Shown one piece after another: positions 36,805-49,771 of a stretch of DNA of 64,000 bases; positions within the stretch are counted from its first letter, which is position 1, and each line of letters starts with the position of its first letter. Location of the stretch: positions 22,878,001-22,942,000 of the forward strand of contig NC_065872.1 in assembly GCF_933775445.1 (NCBI RefSeq), read 5' to 3'. The DNA comes from Argentina anserina. Its lineage: Eukaryota; Streptophyta; Magnoliopsida; Rosales; Rosaceae. A program made the translations under genes and the position numbers. The notes beneath the pieces were generated by a model. The model saw only the letters and a list, made by a program, of their open reading frames with translations. It made no database searches and had not been told where the DNA came from.

Positions 36805-37107
36805 GAGAGTGGACCAAATGAAGGGTTTTAGTCAGGAGATGTCTGCATATATTCGGAAGTAAACGTGGCATTGATCAACACATCCCACTTAACCACGTCG
36901 TATGCAGTTTATTAACAAAAGTCCAGCCTACTACAAAAACTGTAAATAGAGGCCAAGAGGCCAAGAACCACTACCTACCTATACGGCTCTTAACAACCAA
37001 TTATTTTTTTCCGACACTACGTAATACTCTATAAAACGTTGTTTTCTGAGGACCCGTAGAGCGTTTCGTTTTTTACTGCTTTTTTTTTATGTCAAAAGTC
37101 TATATTA

Positions 37108-37895
37108 TAGAGGTCATCATTTGACACATGAGTTCGAGCCAGCCCGAAAGCATGCCCTACCCGATAGGGTCGAAGCCCGGCTCAGCCGTTCATTAGGGCG
37201 GACCGGCCATAGCCTTTTCCGAATAGGGTAGGGCAAGAGTTGAGCAAACCAAACCCGGCCCTATTAAGCCCTTTAGGGCCAAGTCCTAGAAGCCCGCCCT
37301 ATTTAGCCCGTTTAGGTCATAATAATAATTTACTTTTTTTTTATTTTTAAATATATTTTTAAATATTTTATATACAATACACATCACCATTTTTTGCAAT
37401 TGATTTTGTAAACTTTATGTCTTATATTTCTATTTGTTGTGAAAAATAACAATGATTTTGAGTAATTTGATATAAGATATTAATATATAATCACTTAGAT
37501 TTAAAGTTATAGATGTTTTAAGTTAAATCTAAGGCATATATGTATTTATAATATGATCATATACTTGTAAAAAGAGACTTGTTTTATACTTGCAATCACA
37601 TAAATAAGTTTTGAGAAAAAAGATTAAACATAATATTTTTATTTTTGTTAAATAAAAAAGGCCATATTCTGTCCGTTTCGGTCCTATTAAGCTCTATTTG
37701 GAGAGTCGGCCCAACCCGCCCTCTTAGTCCTAAAAAATGGGCCTTTAGGGCGGGTAAGGGTTTGAAAATCGGAGCCCTAACCCTGCCCGGCCCGGCCCTA
37801 TTATTTGTTGACTTAATCAAAGCCCGGCCCGACCCTACTCTAAGTCCTAAAATTTAGGGTAGGACTTGGCCCGACTCGGCCCATGATGAGGCCTA
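37108..37895. mobile_element. hAT-like element with GGCCCGGCCC subterminal repeats
   Basis: Ends TAGAGGTCATCAT and ATGATGAGGCCTA form inverted repeats. The flanks TCTATATT and TCTATATA nearly match as an 8-bp duplication. Both subterminal zones (37133-37320 and 37670-37890) are full of GCCCGGCCC, TTTAGGGC and related short repeats, while the middle is AT-rich. No transposase frame. Confidence 0.6.
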
Positions 37896-38880
37896 TCTAT
37901 ATATGTCAAAAGCAATCTAAGCTCAGAACACTTGTTCTCCTCATGATAACCAAAAATATTGAGATTAACTTTAATCGATGTCGTCGGCAAGAATCGAACA
38001 TGTGCATGAAAATTTCGCATTCGGATTTTGTATCCATTACTTATTGTGATTATCAAGGTTGTTTACTAGATGCATATTGTAGAATTACTAGAGGTAATTT
38101 TTTTATTCAAATATTATGAAATTAGCCTCAAACTAGATCACATAGTTTAATTTGAGAAAGGAGTACGTCAACAAATATAAGGATGCGGTCACTACAATAT
38201 ATTATCCACGATATCTTATATTTATTCAAAAAATTTAAATGTCTTGGAGGGTGGTTATATTAGGATTTTTTTAATTTTATTGGTATGTTTTAGTATGTCC
38301 GAAACGTACTATTAGATTTTTCTAGCTCTAAGTAGTAGTGTTTTCTTTCGGTTCCTCGGACAAAATACTCATACGGGTTCTTTGCTGAGTATCATTAAGG
38401 AGGTCCTTTTAAAAAAAAAACACTGCAAATTGAATACGCAAGCACCGATATTATATTCCCCATCCATGATTGATTGATTGATTTTTTTTGTTTTTTTTTG
38501 TCTCATTCAGCAATCCTAAATCCTAGTACAGAGGAGAAAGCAAAAGGCAATCTCTGCGCAATTTGACCAGACTGAAACTATCGTCATTGCCCCTCTTCTC
38601 AGTCTCTTGATCTTCTCCTCTATTTCTATTTTTGTTCCCTTGCATTCCTACTTGTGCAATCTTTCATTTTGTTTTGGGTTGTTAGAGACGTGAGGAGATG
38701 CTCATGATACGGATTTGAAGAACAAGGTTGAACGTGAGTTTGTGAATAGTAATTGGTCTTCGACCGATGACTGATTTGGGTGAATAATGAATTAATCCCG
38801 GCTGAGGATTAGTTGGACTACCCAAAATGGTGCATTTGCTCTAAAAGAACTTGGGGTTGAAAAGCGCTTAAGGGGTTCTT
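37896..38880. other. Intergenic DNA, no gene seen
   Basis: AT-rich. Open frames are short and unsupported. Confidence 0.45.
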
Positions 38881-38881
38881 A

Positions 38882-39349
38882 ATGATTATTATAAAACCAA
38901 TTATTAGGGCTAAAAGTCTAAAACCACACCCTCTTTATTTGGGCCAAAGACATCAAGCCCGAAACTGCAGCAACCAAGCGTATAAAAAACAAGCCCAAAT
39001 CTTCCAACACACAGATCCCGACGCCGCTATCCACATCCCAATAATCACTAAATCTGCCATTAAGGTCTACGGTGGTCTTGACGAAGCACATATTGGCATC
39101 ATTGCCGACAGACCTTTTACTGCAAATCGAAAACTTGAAGATGTTGCATAGAAATTGAACATAGAATCACCCCCTTATACCATCTCCGAAGAAAACCCTA
39201 TTAGAAGATCGATTTCGCCATCCGAAGATTCTCCTCCCTCATTGCTACCCTCAGAACAGTCAGAAGTTCCTAACCGGCATCTTGAAGCTTTCCCGTCCGG
39301 AAGGCTCACCAAGATACCAGCAGAGCACGGAGGCTATGACTCTCTCTAG
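38882..39349 (+). pseudogene. Unrecognised decayed reading frame
   Basis: One frame runs through 38882-39349 with a single internal TAG at 39149-39151. The downstream part is rich in Ser, Pro and Glu (SISPSEDSPPSLLPSEQSE). I do not recognise the protein. It could be a gene remnant or chance. Confidence 0.25.
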
Positions 39350-39585
39350 TACAAATTGAGATAGTTGCTCACAATTATACAAACAAAAAACTAGACTTCC
39401 GTCAAAAGTGGTTTCCATGTCTCACATTGAATAGATAATCAACTGTAAAATTCCTCCATAAAAGATCAGGCCCATAAAAAATTACTATCCTACTGATTGA
39501 ACACTACAAAGTTACTCATTTTACAAAAATGAAAGAAGATAGGGAATGTGGTCTATGTTTTTTTTCAATGGGAAAAATGTGTTCT

Positions 39586-42500
39586 TCATGCTGACTCGGT
39601 TTTTGTGCTGTCTTCCTTGGTCGTTTCACTTGCGTCATGTTCCTCAGATGGAGCTACTTGCTGCTCTGGCACGGCAGGCCCTGGACCAGCTGATACCTTT
39701 ACCATTGCTGGACGAAGAAGCCTGTCACCAAGCTTAAACCCCTTACGATATTCATCAAGTATTATACCTTCTTCAAATTCAGAAGAGTCCTCGCGCATAA
39801 TTGCTTCGTGGAACTACAATAAAGAAGAAACAAAATATTCAATAATAAAATAAATATCAGAAATAAGAATTTGAATAAAACCTGTCTAATAATTCAAAGA
39901 ATGCATTCAAAAGAAAGACATAATTTATATAGTCAGGTGTACGTGATCCTCTATATAGGCTACAAAATACCCAAGGAACAAATGGCAACCACAGGATATT
40001 TCGACTTTAGTTTTCACTCTTTAACTCACCAAATTGGCTCGATTCAATCATCAGTTGGTCTGACTTAAAACCGTATCCAGGTCTTCATCAAACCTGAACA
40101 AAATTTACTAACTGCTTGATTAAACTCATCAAGTAATTGATTAAATTTCGAGCCAACTTGGTATCTAACCTGCATTAACCCAATATAAGATAGAATAGTC
40201 ATTCTGTCAAGTTGTCAACTATCAGAATGGCGAAATTCTTCCAATTAAGTTCTGATGTTTGAACACAAATTATTGAAAATGGTGCATTCCTCCTATCAAT
40301 CCTGTGATATTGATTACGGTTAATCATGTCAAGAAAGCCAGCTATTTATCTACTTGTAAACAAACTCAAATTTTCAAAATTGAGTGCACAAGAAATACAA
40401 ATTTCCTCACAATATGTCAATGCAGCATTTCTATTAAGCTTCAAACAAATCTTTCACCTATACATGACAGTAGTCTGAATGACTTACCGATGGATCAAAG
40501 GACTTCCCCACTGTCTCCACCGGGAGAACGCCAAGTGAACTTAATATTTCTCCAAATTGTTTATAAATACTCTGATAGCTATTGTTGATCTTCTCCTCTC
40601 CCTCTGTCTCTATCTTAAGCTGGGATTTAGCCCTCTCGAAATTATCCAATACACCCAACAAGCTCTCCACAACTTCCCCCTGAGCATTAGATACCAGTGA
40701 AACCCGTTCTCTATCTGTCCTTTTCCGAAAATTATCAAAGTCTGCACTAATCCTCAGAATGCGAACCTTCTCTGCTGATAGTTCTTCAGATAATGAAGCC
40801 ACTTTCCTTTCAAGGCCTATTTTTTCATCTTCAATAGATTTTAGAAAAGATTCAATCTCGGCTACTTTTGATTCATCGTTAGTGGCTAAAGCTTCTCGGT
40901 ATGATTGCAGTGACGCTATGACGGCTGAAGCAGGTTTTTTGTCATCATCTTCCCCATCATCACTTGTACCACTTTCTTCACCGTCGCTTGTACTATCATC
41001 CACACTAACTGCCTCGTCTAAAGAAACCTGTTACATAGATCTATTAGAGTTAGTACTTGGAAAAAAGGGATAATCATAATAATAAAAATAATATCTTCAT
41101 ATTTTAATTTTTTTCCACTGTGAAACAAAAATCATTAAAAGATGCAAACCGAATCACTGCAATCCTCTTACACAGAGATTTGGACACAAAATGTCACATT
41201 AGCCAAATACTGCATCATGTAGAATGACATGCTCTGATGCCAACTGAGATATGTGAAAATCAATGACAAAAAGGCAATATTACCTTTTTGAATTTCCAGT
41301 TAGGGAATTTGACTGTGATGTACATTCTTGTCATGTGATATGAAAATTGACCAAAACGTTATGTAAAACAAAACCATGACACGTGCATTAAACTCAAGAA
41401 CAATCTTCTGACGCATCATCCAGCTCTATACACAGAAATTCAATCGTGCAAGTAAAAAGAGTAACTAAAAATGCAAAGGGGCAGTGATTTTGACAGATGT
41501 CTCGGAACTCATTATAGTTCCTAGACACTTCTTGGTGCAATGAGTTTTACAAAAATTTCAAATAATATTGGCATCACCATCCTCTTTTCAGCATTTTGTG
41601 TAACTAGGTGAACATAATGCACTATGAATCAAAACTCTCAATCTGCTGTTACAATAAGCCAAACCCAGTGTTTATATACAGGGTGGCAAGGCAAGAGAAG
41701 AACACCAAGCCTTCCTCTGAAAGGCTTATTTCTTAATAGGAGTATGCCCGCGCCCAATAAGCTTATTCTGCGTTTCAGTCACACAAGCCAAACAAACACA
41801 TTTGAAAAAATAAGGAACAAAATAAAAAGGCTAGAAAGAGCAGCAGTGCAAGCTCATAAATAAAGCAAACAAAACTCAGAAACAAAATTTAGCCTACTCT
41901 AAAGCAGCCCACCAGTCAATCATAAATAAATAATGTCTAAATTCTGCGGAACCAGAAGCCAATAAAACTGCAAGGTATTTCACTCTGCGTCAAGGTTCCT
42001 CCAACCCTAGAGATCTGCGGTCTTTAACAATTCTTTCCATCCATGGCAGCCCATGAAACTTCCTAGTATATACAAAAATTCTATTAAGTTCCTCCAACCC
42101 TCTGTAATCTCTAAAATGTCTTCTACTTCTTTCCATCCAAAACAGCCAAAACCAAAGAGGATTACAAATTAGTTTTGGGCGAGGTTTATAGATGAAAGAA
42201 CTGGAACACAGTCATTATGACACTAGCTATTTCTGGGCAGGAAATATTGGGCTGCTCTGAGGTGCATCTCCTTTTGTACTATTTCAAATCTCATACACTA
42301 GTGTACGCCTAGCCTGACAGACATAAAACACATCTGAACATCAAGTGAACTACCCAATGATTGTTGATAGCTGTATATATGTTAATTCATTTGTGACCAA
42401 TTAGTGTAGTAGAAACTGAATGAATATCATACCAGAATTTTAGAATACTTACTAAACCTTGCGGAGAGAAATCAAAATCATATACAATAAACAATCTCAA

Positions 42501-42775
42501 AGATAAAACATAATATTATTACCTCCACCTCTTCCTCAAGGTCTTGGGCATTGAGGGTGTCAGTGGTATCAGTTTCACCCTGCTGCTGCTGTTGTTGGGA
42601 AGCAAAAGGCACGAAGCGGAGGGAGGGAAGGTGAGAGAAGCGGAGAGTGGTGCCAATGGGCTGCCTCTGTCGTCTGAACGAAACGTAAAAGGGTTTGGGG
42701 GAGTTTGACGAGAGAGATGTACGAGGAAGAGGCGCGAATGGTGCCCTCAACGCTGAACTTCGGAGGACATTCGCC

Positions 42776-42777
<2 letters not shown>
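39586..42777 (-). CDS. Plastid GrpE-type nucleotide exchange factor
   Basis: Three exons on the minus strand: 42777-42523, 41027-40488 and 39813-39586, GT-AG, all phase 0, giving 340 residues. GrpE releases ADP from Hsp70, and this form probably serves stromal Hsp70 in chloroplasts. Residues 1-60 are a Ser/Arg-rich transit peptide, followed by a Gln run and an acidic linker (about 65-115). A long coiled-coil helix follows, then the conserved core with DFDNFRKRTDRER, LLGVLDNFERA and, in exon 3, RKGFKLGDRLLRPAMVKVS, where the beta domain contacts Hsp70. The length is normal for plant CGE proteins. Arabidopsis has two plastid GrpE genes and I cannot say which is orthologous. The transit peptide and leader are closely similar to those of the neighbouring RbfA gene. 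Confidence 0.95.
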
Positions 42778-42834
<57 letters not shown>

Positions 42835-42890
42835 GAGATAAGGGGGAGGCGAGAAGAGACTGGAACTGGGTATGTAGGTGTGTGCTACCA
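42695..42890 (-). repeat. Duplicated leader and transit-peptide segment, GrpE copy
   Basis: This segment (leader plus about the first 27 codons) matches 49130-49255 at the start of RbfA. Shared blocks include GAGTTTGACGAGAGAG, AATGGTGCCCTC, AACTTCGGAGG, CATTCGCCATGAGAGAGA and AGATAAGGGGG (plus strand). Similarity stops inside exon 1 of each gene. Confidence 0.85.
42778..42832. repeat. (GA)n tract in the GrpE 5' leader
   Basis: About 27 GA units abut the start codon, so the mRNA leader is (CU)n. Its length is expected to vary between individuals. The neighbouring RbfA gene has only a short GAGAGAGA remnant at the same place. Confidence 0.95.
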
Positions 42891-43075
42891 GATTCACACC
42901 CTCGGGGGCTAATCAAAAGCTCTAAAACGCTGAGAGTTCACTACAACCGTCGGATGACTTTACTCTCATCCTACGCCTCCCTACAATAATTACGGGCCGG
43001 CAACCGACGTGCACTTTTTTGACGGGTTCAGCTGCATTCCACCGATGGTAACAATAACCATGGTTCATGGGTACA

Positions 43076-43472
43076 GCACTTCTAATGAGGATCACCGTAA
43101 TGAAGACTAATCGACGACTTTTCGATTTATGGTTTAAATATTTATTTTTCTATCATATTTTAACATTTCATCAGGTGTAAATGAGTAGATTACACCTAAA
43201 CAATTTCAGCCAAATTGATCATTATTAAGGTATCACCTTAGACCAAACTAATGGACGAACCAAATCTGTCAAACATTAACCGTTCAAATTCATTATTAGT
43301 AAATCACACTTATGAATGCCTTCATAATTCTCAATTTCGTTGAAAATTTGTATAAATGATCTACTCATACATATATGTAAATGAAACGGTTATGAAAATA
43401 TAAGATCAAAAAGTGGGATAAACCAAAAAGTCTTTAACTAGTCCTCAAGATATGGATCATCATTAGAAGGGC
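43076..43472. repeat. TIR MITE upstream of GrpE
   Basis: Left end GCACTTCTAATGAGGATCA pairs with the inverted right end (GCCCTTCTAATGATGATCC). The inner part has phrases such as AAATCTGTCAAAC and ACCGTTCA, also seen in the MITE at 62656-63057, so both belong to one family. Confidence 0.6.
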
Positions 43473-46192
43473 TCCCGTCCATGGGTATCGGGAACTTTGT
43501 TTTTTCATTTTTTATTTATTTTTGGTTACAAACATAAGAGCAAAAAGACTAAGAACAAGCACTAGGATAAGCTCAATGTCATCAAGGAAGGCTTAAGCAG
43601 CATGAATGGAAGGAGTTTCAAAAGTTATGAGACCAAGATCATGATAAATAATGTTCTTAGCATATGAAACCAAATCTTATTTTCACACTATTTTTGTTCA
43701 ATTCAGTCATTGAATCTTATTTTTTCAGTTCAGTCTAGCCGGTTTCGGCTAACTGTTCGATTTCTGCCCAGCCCTAATTTTAAGTTTCCAAATAACAAAT
43801 GACATAAGAAATAAAGAAATAAACAAATAAGATGAAACCTAGGGTATCACAATTAACCATAAAACAATTCTATTTATGTCTCAATGCAACTAATAGATTC
43901 CTTCGTTTCTCTAGATGACAATCCTCGTATCTAAACATAGATACGGCACTTGGACAACAGTTTTCTTTAAGTATATGATACTCTTCAGGTACGGCAAAAG
44001 TCGTATACCCTAACATGCAGTTTATCCAAGTACGACATCAATTTATGAAGAATGACTCATTACATAATAGAAAACAAAATAATCATGCAAATCATTACTT
44101 CATATACGACATTAACGTAATTCACAACTCTTAACCACTATAAGCTTATTTTAATCAGATGCAGCCCTAAAGTGATCGATCCAAGAACTTTAACTTAAAG
44201 CATCAATTCAAATAGCTAGTGACTAAGAATTTTTCATAAAATAACTATATCTCTATCAATAAAACATCAAACTACAGAAACAATTATGATGACATCATCA
44301 TAACCTGGGTTTAACAAAATCTAGCGAAGGAAAGAATAACAAAAATATTAAAGAATAGAAAAGGAAGGACGAGTGTATGGATGGTCTGTACTCCTTAGGC
44401 GTCTACAATGTGCTCTGGAGATAGACCTCCTTTATTGACGTGGAATGAGAAAACCATTAAATCCCTCTTGTAAAAGTAGGAAATCTTGTACTCTTTGCAT
44501 TGTCATATCAATCATTAACTTTGATGTATGAAAGCAAAATTGCCAACCACCTATACATGCCCACCCCATGTCGGCCTCCTAAACCTACACCCACTGCCAA
44601 AAAGAGTCAAAAATACAATAATTGATAAACAATGCCCGATTAAGATAATTAGACAATAGTTTCAAAATAACCATTGTCCGAAAATTGTAGTTCGGACAAT
44701 ACTTTTTATAAATCATTGTCAAATGTCATGTAACACAATGACTTATATCCTGCCACTAAACACATAGTTCAGGATGCAGCTTAAAACAACGGTTTTATAA
44801 TTGGGTATAGTCTAGACGCATAATGTGAAAAATGATTTTCCATATTTTTCAAAACATTGTCTGAACTCTGAACTGCTTCATCAAATTTTGAACAAGAGTA
44901 TTTGTACATATATACAAGTCTTTATGTTTGCTTTTCAGCTCAGCAAAAGAGCACTACTTCCCTTTATTAGTGGAATTCAAACTTAAAGTTAAGGGACGAC
45001 TACACCCAAACATGAATTTCATGAATTCTGTGGACACTTTTGGTCATGTCCTTCAAAGTAGCAGTCAACAAGCCAAGCGTTGCTGCTATCCACTCTGCAT
45101 TATCATCCTCTAGTATGCTTCAGTTTCACAGAAGCAGCAATGCGATTCTTGGGCAGAAGTTTACACCACATTCAAAGGGATCAATGGCATTTGATTGCTG
45201 TATATATTTCTTACATTACACGTATGGGCCTCTAATTTCAACTACCTTAAAGCTAACGGGGAATATATCAAATCAATTATTCAAATCATCCTTGCTAACC
45301 TTCAAAACCCAAATAATGGGTATACTAATATCAGTGTTCTGTGAAGGCTTAGGTAAAATGCTCCTACACCAAGTTTTCAGTTTCACTCCAGCAATGAGGT
45401 TTAGTCATTGAATGAGTGGATTGCCTCATTGATCATTACCAGTACTTGTATATAGTGCAACAGAAAACAGAAGAAAATCTCAAGGCCTACGAAATGCATC
45501 TTGAGTAAACTCCTCGACTATCTAACACAGTTGAGTCACATAAACCTACATAGACAAACCAAAAAAAAAAAAAAAGCCACTGGAAGAAAAGCACAAATAT
45601 TTGAAGTAAGGTGCGACGTGGTTGAAGGCTTGAAGCTTTTAATTCAGATGATGGGTACAATTGGGAAGAGTTGCTTCTGTCCAGATTCGCAGTGGCTATC
45701 TTGGTAGTAGCCTGCATCAGATGAGGTAAATAATATGTTATTTAGTTCTACTATCTGTAATAAAAATCATGAAACAATGACCATGTTCGTAGGCAATCCC
45801 AAATACCAACATTAACCACATAAGACAAGCGTGATGCTCAGAAATCTGCGACTTCTTGAAACAACCAAATGAACCATGCTAACATTTACATTCTAGCCTA
45901 GCATACATTGAAAAAAAAGGTCTCAATTCCATTTATTACAACAATCCCAACATCACATCCAGATCCACCACCACAATCAACCAAATTTCAGGTAGCTAAA
46001 TCCTTCTGAACTATTATCTAAATTTTAGTGAAGAACTGGCAAGGAACCATTAAAACATGTAGGAAACACAACAGTGATTGAATTAATATGGATGGCTATC
46101 ACTAAATGGAAATTTGTGGAGATAAAACGAACCTGGAGGATAAGCAAATCGATGTCTAAATTTGAAGAAGCCTAATGCAAGTAGCAGACAAA
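43473..46192. other. Intergenic DNA between GrpE and RbfA
   Basis: No supported gene. A possible element end (GCCCAGCCCTA) lies near 43775. A 123-codon open frame at 45040-45411 has no recognisable similarity. The RbfA 3' UTR enters from the right. Confidence 0.45.
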
Positions 46193-49100
46193 CTACTTTA
46201 TGTATATAATGTCTTCATCAGGATCATCATCCTCCCAATCTTTATCATCCTGAAGACTGTCAGATGATTCCAATTGCTCCTCATCTTGCATTTGTCCATC
46301 TTTCTTATCATTCTTTATCCGATCTAATATTGCAATCACCTACAATATTTATGCTTTTACAAATCAGAATCGGAAGACACAGACTTCAGAAGTAATTCTA
46401 TAAGCACCACATAATTTAGATAGCCAAGAGATACATAAAAACCGAAAATTTATTCATTAAAAATTAACAAACCTCATAACCCATATGGAAACTCGATATG
46501 GAAAGTCTTTTCCACATTATACTAAAAAAATAATAGTAAATTAAATTTTAGACCCATGTCCAGAAATATTAAACAATAACATAGATAGGGAAAGTCTATT
46601 CTACAATTTGCTAGGCTGGAAGTCAAGGGGAACACTACCATTAAGTAATAAAGGAAACCGTCACAGTTGATTATTTCTGAAACAAAAGAATTGGATGGAA
46701 CTGAACTCTCCCGACTTTCCTCAAGGGTATTTTGGATAAAATTCACACACTCAAAGGGAGAAACAGTTTACCAAAAAGAGTGGAAATTCATGATACACGA
46801 TACTTGTATAATAATATATGATCATAACCTTATCATGTATTAACCATATCATAAATCCCAACTCGCAAAAGTTATATTTATTATTTAGGTTTTGTAGTTT
46901 GACAGGACATGATCCACACAACAATTTCAGTTGAAGAATTACGGTCAATTACCCTAGTTGAGTAGAATTGCATAACTAAGCAATGTTCTGACCCTTTATG
47001 TAAAGACTTGACTTATGTTTTGACTAACTTATAAGGACAACCTAATAAATGTACAATTACCATATAAGAACTAAATATTCGGTTCTAGGAAAAATTACAC
47101 CAGGGATATCTCTAATTGTGAGGATGTACATCTAATGATACTCGAAATCATATATGATTAAATTTACCCTGCTTCCTCTCTCTAACGATTCATCTTCAAT
47201 GAAGCGTATCTCAGGAGTCAAACGCAGTTTCATACGCCGTCCCAATTCACCACGGACATACTTTGCTTTTGACTTTAGCCCAGCAAGGGCAACCTCCTTC
47301 CCTCTTTCATCACCAAAGACGGATACAAATACCTTTACCACCTGTAGTAAAAGAAAAAAAATATTACTAACTAAAAATGTAATTTCTTTCCCAAAAATTG
47401 AAGGAAGCAGCAGGCAGGACAATTTTTTGTGTTTGAAGTGTGATTTAATGAGTATCTTATCACTTTTCCTTGGAAGTGTTTTACATACTAGAGCAAGTAT
47501 TTCATTTTATGCTTAATTTTATGTTCTTTGGAAAGGCACAAGAATATAATCAGCTATCAGTGAAAGGCATACAAGAAAACAACAGCTTACTCACTTGAAG
47601 AACACTCGTACAATCAAATGCACGCTTTAACACATCAGTAAATTTGAAATTTTATGGTTGGTCTAGCTTGAGTATTAATGAAGAATAATTTGGAGGAAAA
47701 TATGATTCACACATAAAGCATGATGGCACTAATTATTAGCTACTGTCAGTAGTTATCGGGTATAACAGTGGTCAAGGATATGAGGATTTCAGCTATTAAT
47801 GTGCACCCAAAGGAGCTTTATACGATTCTTTCAGAAACTTGCGGTAGATGTTTCACAAAAAGTGATGCACAACAATATATTATTACAGCTTAATGTGCCC
47901 AAGGGTTATGATCCACCAGTTAAATAGTTTCCTGCATAAATAATTGAGGGCTCTTAATCATTGTGATCAATCAGTAGTTAGCTTGATTGTTTTAGGAGCT
48001 TAAACTGGAATCTATGCAATTGAAAAGAGTACACCAACCAATGCATCATTTAGAAAGCAACACATACATTCCCTTGCTACTGTTCCCAGAAAAAAAATAA
48101 GGGATACTGGAAATATTGTTCTAATGATAAAATTGTGGACATTCTGTTATTGTGATTCATATCAGTGTCAAAGAAATTGGAAAAAATGCACCTGAGAAAA
48201 TAACTAAGATAACCGTTGATTGGAGTTGAAATCAGATCACGCAATGCTGAATATACAATGTATTCCCAGATTACACATTCCCAGAAGAAATAGTGCTGAA
48301 AGATGTAAATTTATCTTACTGTCTCAAAAAAAAAAAAAGGTAAACAGCTCAGCATAATCTAACTCCACGATCCCACTTAGCTTCTCCATTGGCACAAGCT
48401 ATAACAATTCATTACTATATAATCAAAAATGTTTTCATTTCGTGTCGAAGTTTCTTATGCTTCATACTGTAAACAATGCACGACCCATCCCCCAAAAAAT
48501 CGTAGCAATGTAAAGATCAAATCTTTCTCGAAAAACCAATGCTTATAAGTTAGTCTACCGAGTTCTACAGAATGAAAGCAAATGAGGGCCTCCATACTAT
48601 CAATAATGAAAACAAAAGTCAGCAAGACGGTAAATGGGCAACTATGGAAAAGGCAAACAAGCACACAAATTCTATACTCTCTTTCTCACGTGTTCCCAAA
48701 AACCATTACAGTGTATACAACATTACACAGTTGACATCAATGACACCTAAAATCCTAAGCATCTCAGGAACCCACAAAACCCACAACAAATTACCACATT
48801 TCAAACCCCAAAACCAAATTAAAAGGCAAAATACCTGCAAGTCGGTAGAGACCTCAACATCACTAATTGTGGTCAAAGAAGAGAGATAACGGTCAGCGCC
48901 CAAAGAAACCTCAGGCAAAATAGCGTATTGCAACACCTTATCAGTTAAGAGCATGTCAGAGAGCTCCCTCTGTATCTGCTTTGCCACCATTGCCACTCTG
49001 CGCGGCTTTGCCATGCACCTAATGCCGCCAAGCAGAACCGCACGATGGTTTCTGGGGTGAATCCAGGCAGCTGGTTTGTGGGTCTGAATTGGGAACCTTG

Positions 49101-49215
49101 ATGATCGAAAGTGACTAGGGAAGGACGCATAAAAGGGTTTGAGGGAGTTTGACGAGAGAGCTGTACGAGCCTTCAATGGTGCCCTCGGAGCCCAACTTCG
49201 GAGGGCATTCGCCAT
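46193..49215 (-). CDS. RBFA: Plastid ribosome-binding factor A (RbfA) family protein
   Basis: Three exons on the minus strand: 49215-48835, 47341-47168 and 46339-46193, GT-AG, all phase 0, 233 residues. RbfA binds the small ribosomal subunit and helps mature the 16S rRNA 5' region. The N-terminal extension points to the chloroplast. Residues 1-70 form the transit peptide. The KH-like RbfA domain runs from about 71 (PRRVAMVAKQIQREL) to about 186, with the family ending MKLRLTPEIRFIEDES. The C-terminal tail is strongly acidic (DDKDWEDDDPDED). The start at 49215 opens the transit peptide, which is a near copy of the GrpE transit peptide in the gene next door. Intron 1 (47342-48834, 1.5 kb) contains no coding sequence that I recognise. 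Confidence 0.93.
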
Positions 49216-49255
49216 GAGAGAGAACAAATGGAGTTCAGATAAGGGGGCGAACTGG
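49130..49255 (-). repeat. Duplicated leader and transit-peptide segment, RbfA copy
   Basis: Counterpart of 42695-42890. Both proteins begin MAN-LRS, then RAP, and share LSSNS-KPFY-SF. The match continues upstream of the ATG into leader DNA (AGATAAGGGGG, AACTGGGTAT). Confidence 0.85.
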
Positions 49256-49377
49256 GTATATCCGTATGTGGGGGGTACCCTTCACCCTGTCTTAGTGGCA
49301 TAATTACAGCCACTTCTTCATAAATTTACCCGTTAATCTTCTCTAACCTTCGTTTAACCCAAGAAATTTTGTATATG

Positions 49378-49771
49378 ATACTGTAATACCACGTGACAAT
49401 GCCTAGTGGTCTTCCTTATCTGTTATATTTCGACACGTAGATTTAATACACTAAAATTATAATTTAACATATTTTTATTATTTATGAAATGACATTCATG
49501 GGTATTGATGATTTTGAACTAGGATTTCGAGTTTATAGTTTAGGGTTTGGGGTTCGGGATTTGGGGTTTATGGTTTATGGTTTAAGGTTTTAGGGTTTAG
49601 GATTTATGGTATAGGGTTTTAGGTTTAGAGGTTAGAGTTTTAGAAAGAAACCGAAAATAATCTTTGACAAAATAACTTAAATATAATTTGTCTAATTAAA
49701 TCTTACATGTTAAATTGTGATTGGAATGGTAGACCACTAGGCATTGTCACGTGGTGCTATGATAGCACTGC
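49378..49771. mobile_element. Small TIR element with telomere-like core
   Basis: A perfect 24-base inverted repeat at 49389-49412 and 49731-49754 (containing CCACGTGACAATGCC), with weaker pairing outside and inside it (ATTTAACAT). Between the arms, 49531-49640 is a degenerate run of TTTAGGG-like units (AGGGTTTGGGGTT, TTTAGGGTTTAGG). No coding content. Confidence 0.65.

Noticed and set aside
45040..45411. 123-codon plus-strand open frame between GrpE and RbfA
   Set aside because: No similarity, no gene context, and composition typical of random AT-rich sequence.
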